This document shows positions 62,803 through 64,000 of a stretch of 64,000 bases of DNA, in pieces (positions within the stretch are counted from its first letter, which is position 1; each line of letters starts with the position of its first letter). A program made the translations under genes and the position numbers. This DNA is from Sacculina carcini (lineage: Eukaryota > Arthropoda > Thecostraca > Sacculinidae): positions 7,155,749-7,219,748 of the forward strand of contig OU696586.1 of assembly GCA_916048095.2 (NCBI GenBank). The letters are read 5' to 3'. The notes beneath the pieces are model-generated. The model worked only from the letters and a program-made list of their open reading frames with translations. It had not been told where the DNA came from and ran no database searches.

Positions 62803-64000
62803 AAAAATGACAAAATTTCAGTCTACATTCAAAATTATATTTAAGCTCGACGCGTCCGATTTTCTGTACTTTTTTCTCTATTTCTCAGCAACTAACTATG
62901 ACACCTCTAAATAAATATTACCATCATGCTGGCAATTTTGTTTTTTACAGCACGGTATACTTTTTAATTTTCCAAAGTGTATTAAAAAATGTTACGGCGG
63001 TGTGAAGTCAAAATGACAAAGTCAAAAATGCAAAATTAGCACTGAAAAACGCGAATATTTTGGTCAATATTCCCCTATCTATTCCTCATAAACCAGCAAA
63101 GTTACAGCTATAAAAATTATACTATTGTGTAGAGAATTTTGTGTTCTACAAGAAATATTTTAATTTATACCCACAAATGATACAAAAAACGTGTAAAATT
63201 GGCAAAATTCTCAAATACATCCAAAATTACACTTGAACACCGGGTGACTAAAATTAATTCATTTTTCTACTATTTTTCAGTAACTATTTGTCACACATCA
63301 AAATTAATTATACCATCGTGCTAGACATCTTGATTTCTACAATACGGTATAATTTGTAATTTTCCAAAGTGTATCTGAAGGAAGTTACGGCGGTGTAAAG
63401 TCAAATTGTCATGTTGCCAATTTGACAGCTATTATGCGCACTTGCGATTACACAGGAATATACACCGATTAAATTTCACTGAAGCCCAATCACAATTAAG
63501 AATGCATCATATTATCTCCAAGCATGGATGGTGTGGTTTTATTGCGTACAGTTTAATTAATGCTACACTATACTGAATATAAAGGCTTTATTGTCCTCAA
63601 TAACGGAATATACTACTGTTTAGAAAATTTTGTGTTCTACAAGAAAAGGTATAATTTATACCCACAAATGATACAAAAAACGTGTAAAATTGGCAAAATT
63701 CTCAAATACATCCAAAATTACACCTGAACACCGGGTGACTAAAATTTATTCATTTTTCTGCCTATTTCTCAAAAACTAATTGTGACACATTAAAATGAAT
63801 TATACCATCGTGCTAGAAATTTTGGTTTCTACAATACGGTATAATTCTTAATTTTCCAAAGTGTATCTGAAGGAAGTTACGGCGGTGTAAAGTCAAAATG
63901 TCATGTTGCCAATTTGACAGCTATTATGCGCACTGGCGATTACACATGAATATACACTGATTTAATTTCACTTAAGTCTAATCACAATTGACGCACTTGC
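62803..64000 (+). repeat. Satellite array resumes (partial unit plus start of next)
   Basis: From AAAAATGACAAAATTTCAG the sequence is again array-type, starting at unit position ~774 and running to the unit end at 63,992; the next unit starts at 63,993 (GCACTTGC). It differs from the left array at only about eight sites in 1.19 kb, e.g. GTTTTTTACAGC near 62,940, GTAGAGAATTTTG near 63,130, ATTTTAATTT near 63,157, CTTGATTTCTAC near 63,330 and TACTGTTTAGAAA near 63,614. It is therefore a member of the same young array rather than of the diverged flank. Confidence 0.92.

Overview
The window looks like invertebrate (metazoan) nuclear DNA and consists almost entirely of repeats. It contains an AT-rich, kilobase-scale satellite, a GC-rich Ty3/gypsy-type LTR retrotransposon and a CR1/L2/Jockey-type LINE fragment. 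I found no intact host gene, rRNA, tRNA or CRISPR array. The exact taxon cannot be fixed from the sequence.

Layout. Positions 1 to about 50,382 hold 26 head-to-tail copies of a ~1,963-1,965 bp unit; one copy is internally deleted (1,550 bp), two are 1,951 bp and one is 1,943 bp. Copies differ by only one or a few substitutions. Each unit is itself built from related segments: nine copies of a short inverted-repeat core of the TAGAA...TTCTA type recur about every 180-210 bp, with two longer gaps near 300 bp. One gap holds a TA microsatellite module and the other a non-repetitive linker. Positions 50,383-52,480 and 55,970-57,224 are diverged, rearranged relatives of the unit. Between them, 52,481-55,969 is AT-rich and carries a dispersed short GC-rich motif (core CCGCACGACGGGCGGG) that is also present in every array unit. 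It includes three near-identical 449-bp tandem repeats.

At 57,225 a GC-rich LTR retrotransposon begins inside satellite sequence: 5' LTR, gag with a CCHC knuckle, a -1 frameshift signal, protease-RT-RNase H, a broken D,D(35)E integrase, a short purine tract and a 3' LTR. The LTRs are almost identical over ~205 bp, yet pol has two in-frame stops, a frameshift and an altered RT active-site residue. It is followed by ~660 bp of unclassified GC-rich sequence and a LINE RT C-terminal fragment. The satellite then resumes abruptly at 62,803 and runs out of the window.

Gag and Pol would have worked together in particle formation and reverse transcription, but this copy looks non-autonomous. The satellite has no credible coding capacity. 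Its interest lies in its nested, nucleosome-length architecture, its conserved GC-rich motif and the repair scars that record how it expands.
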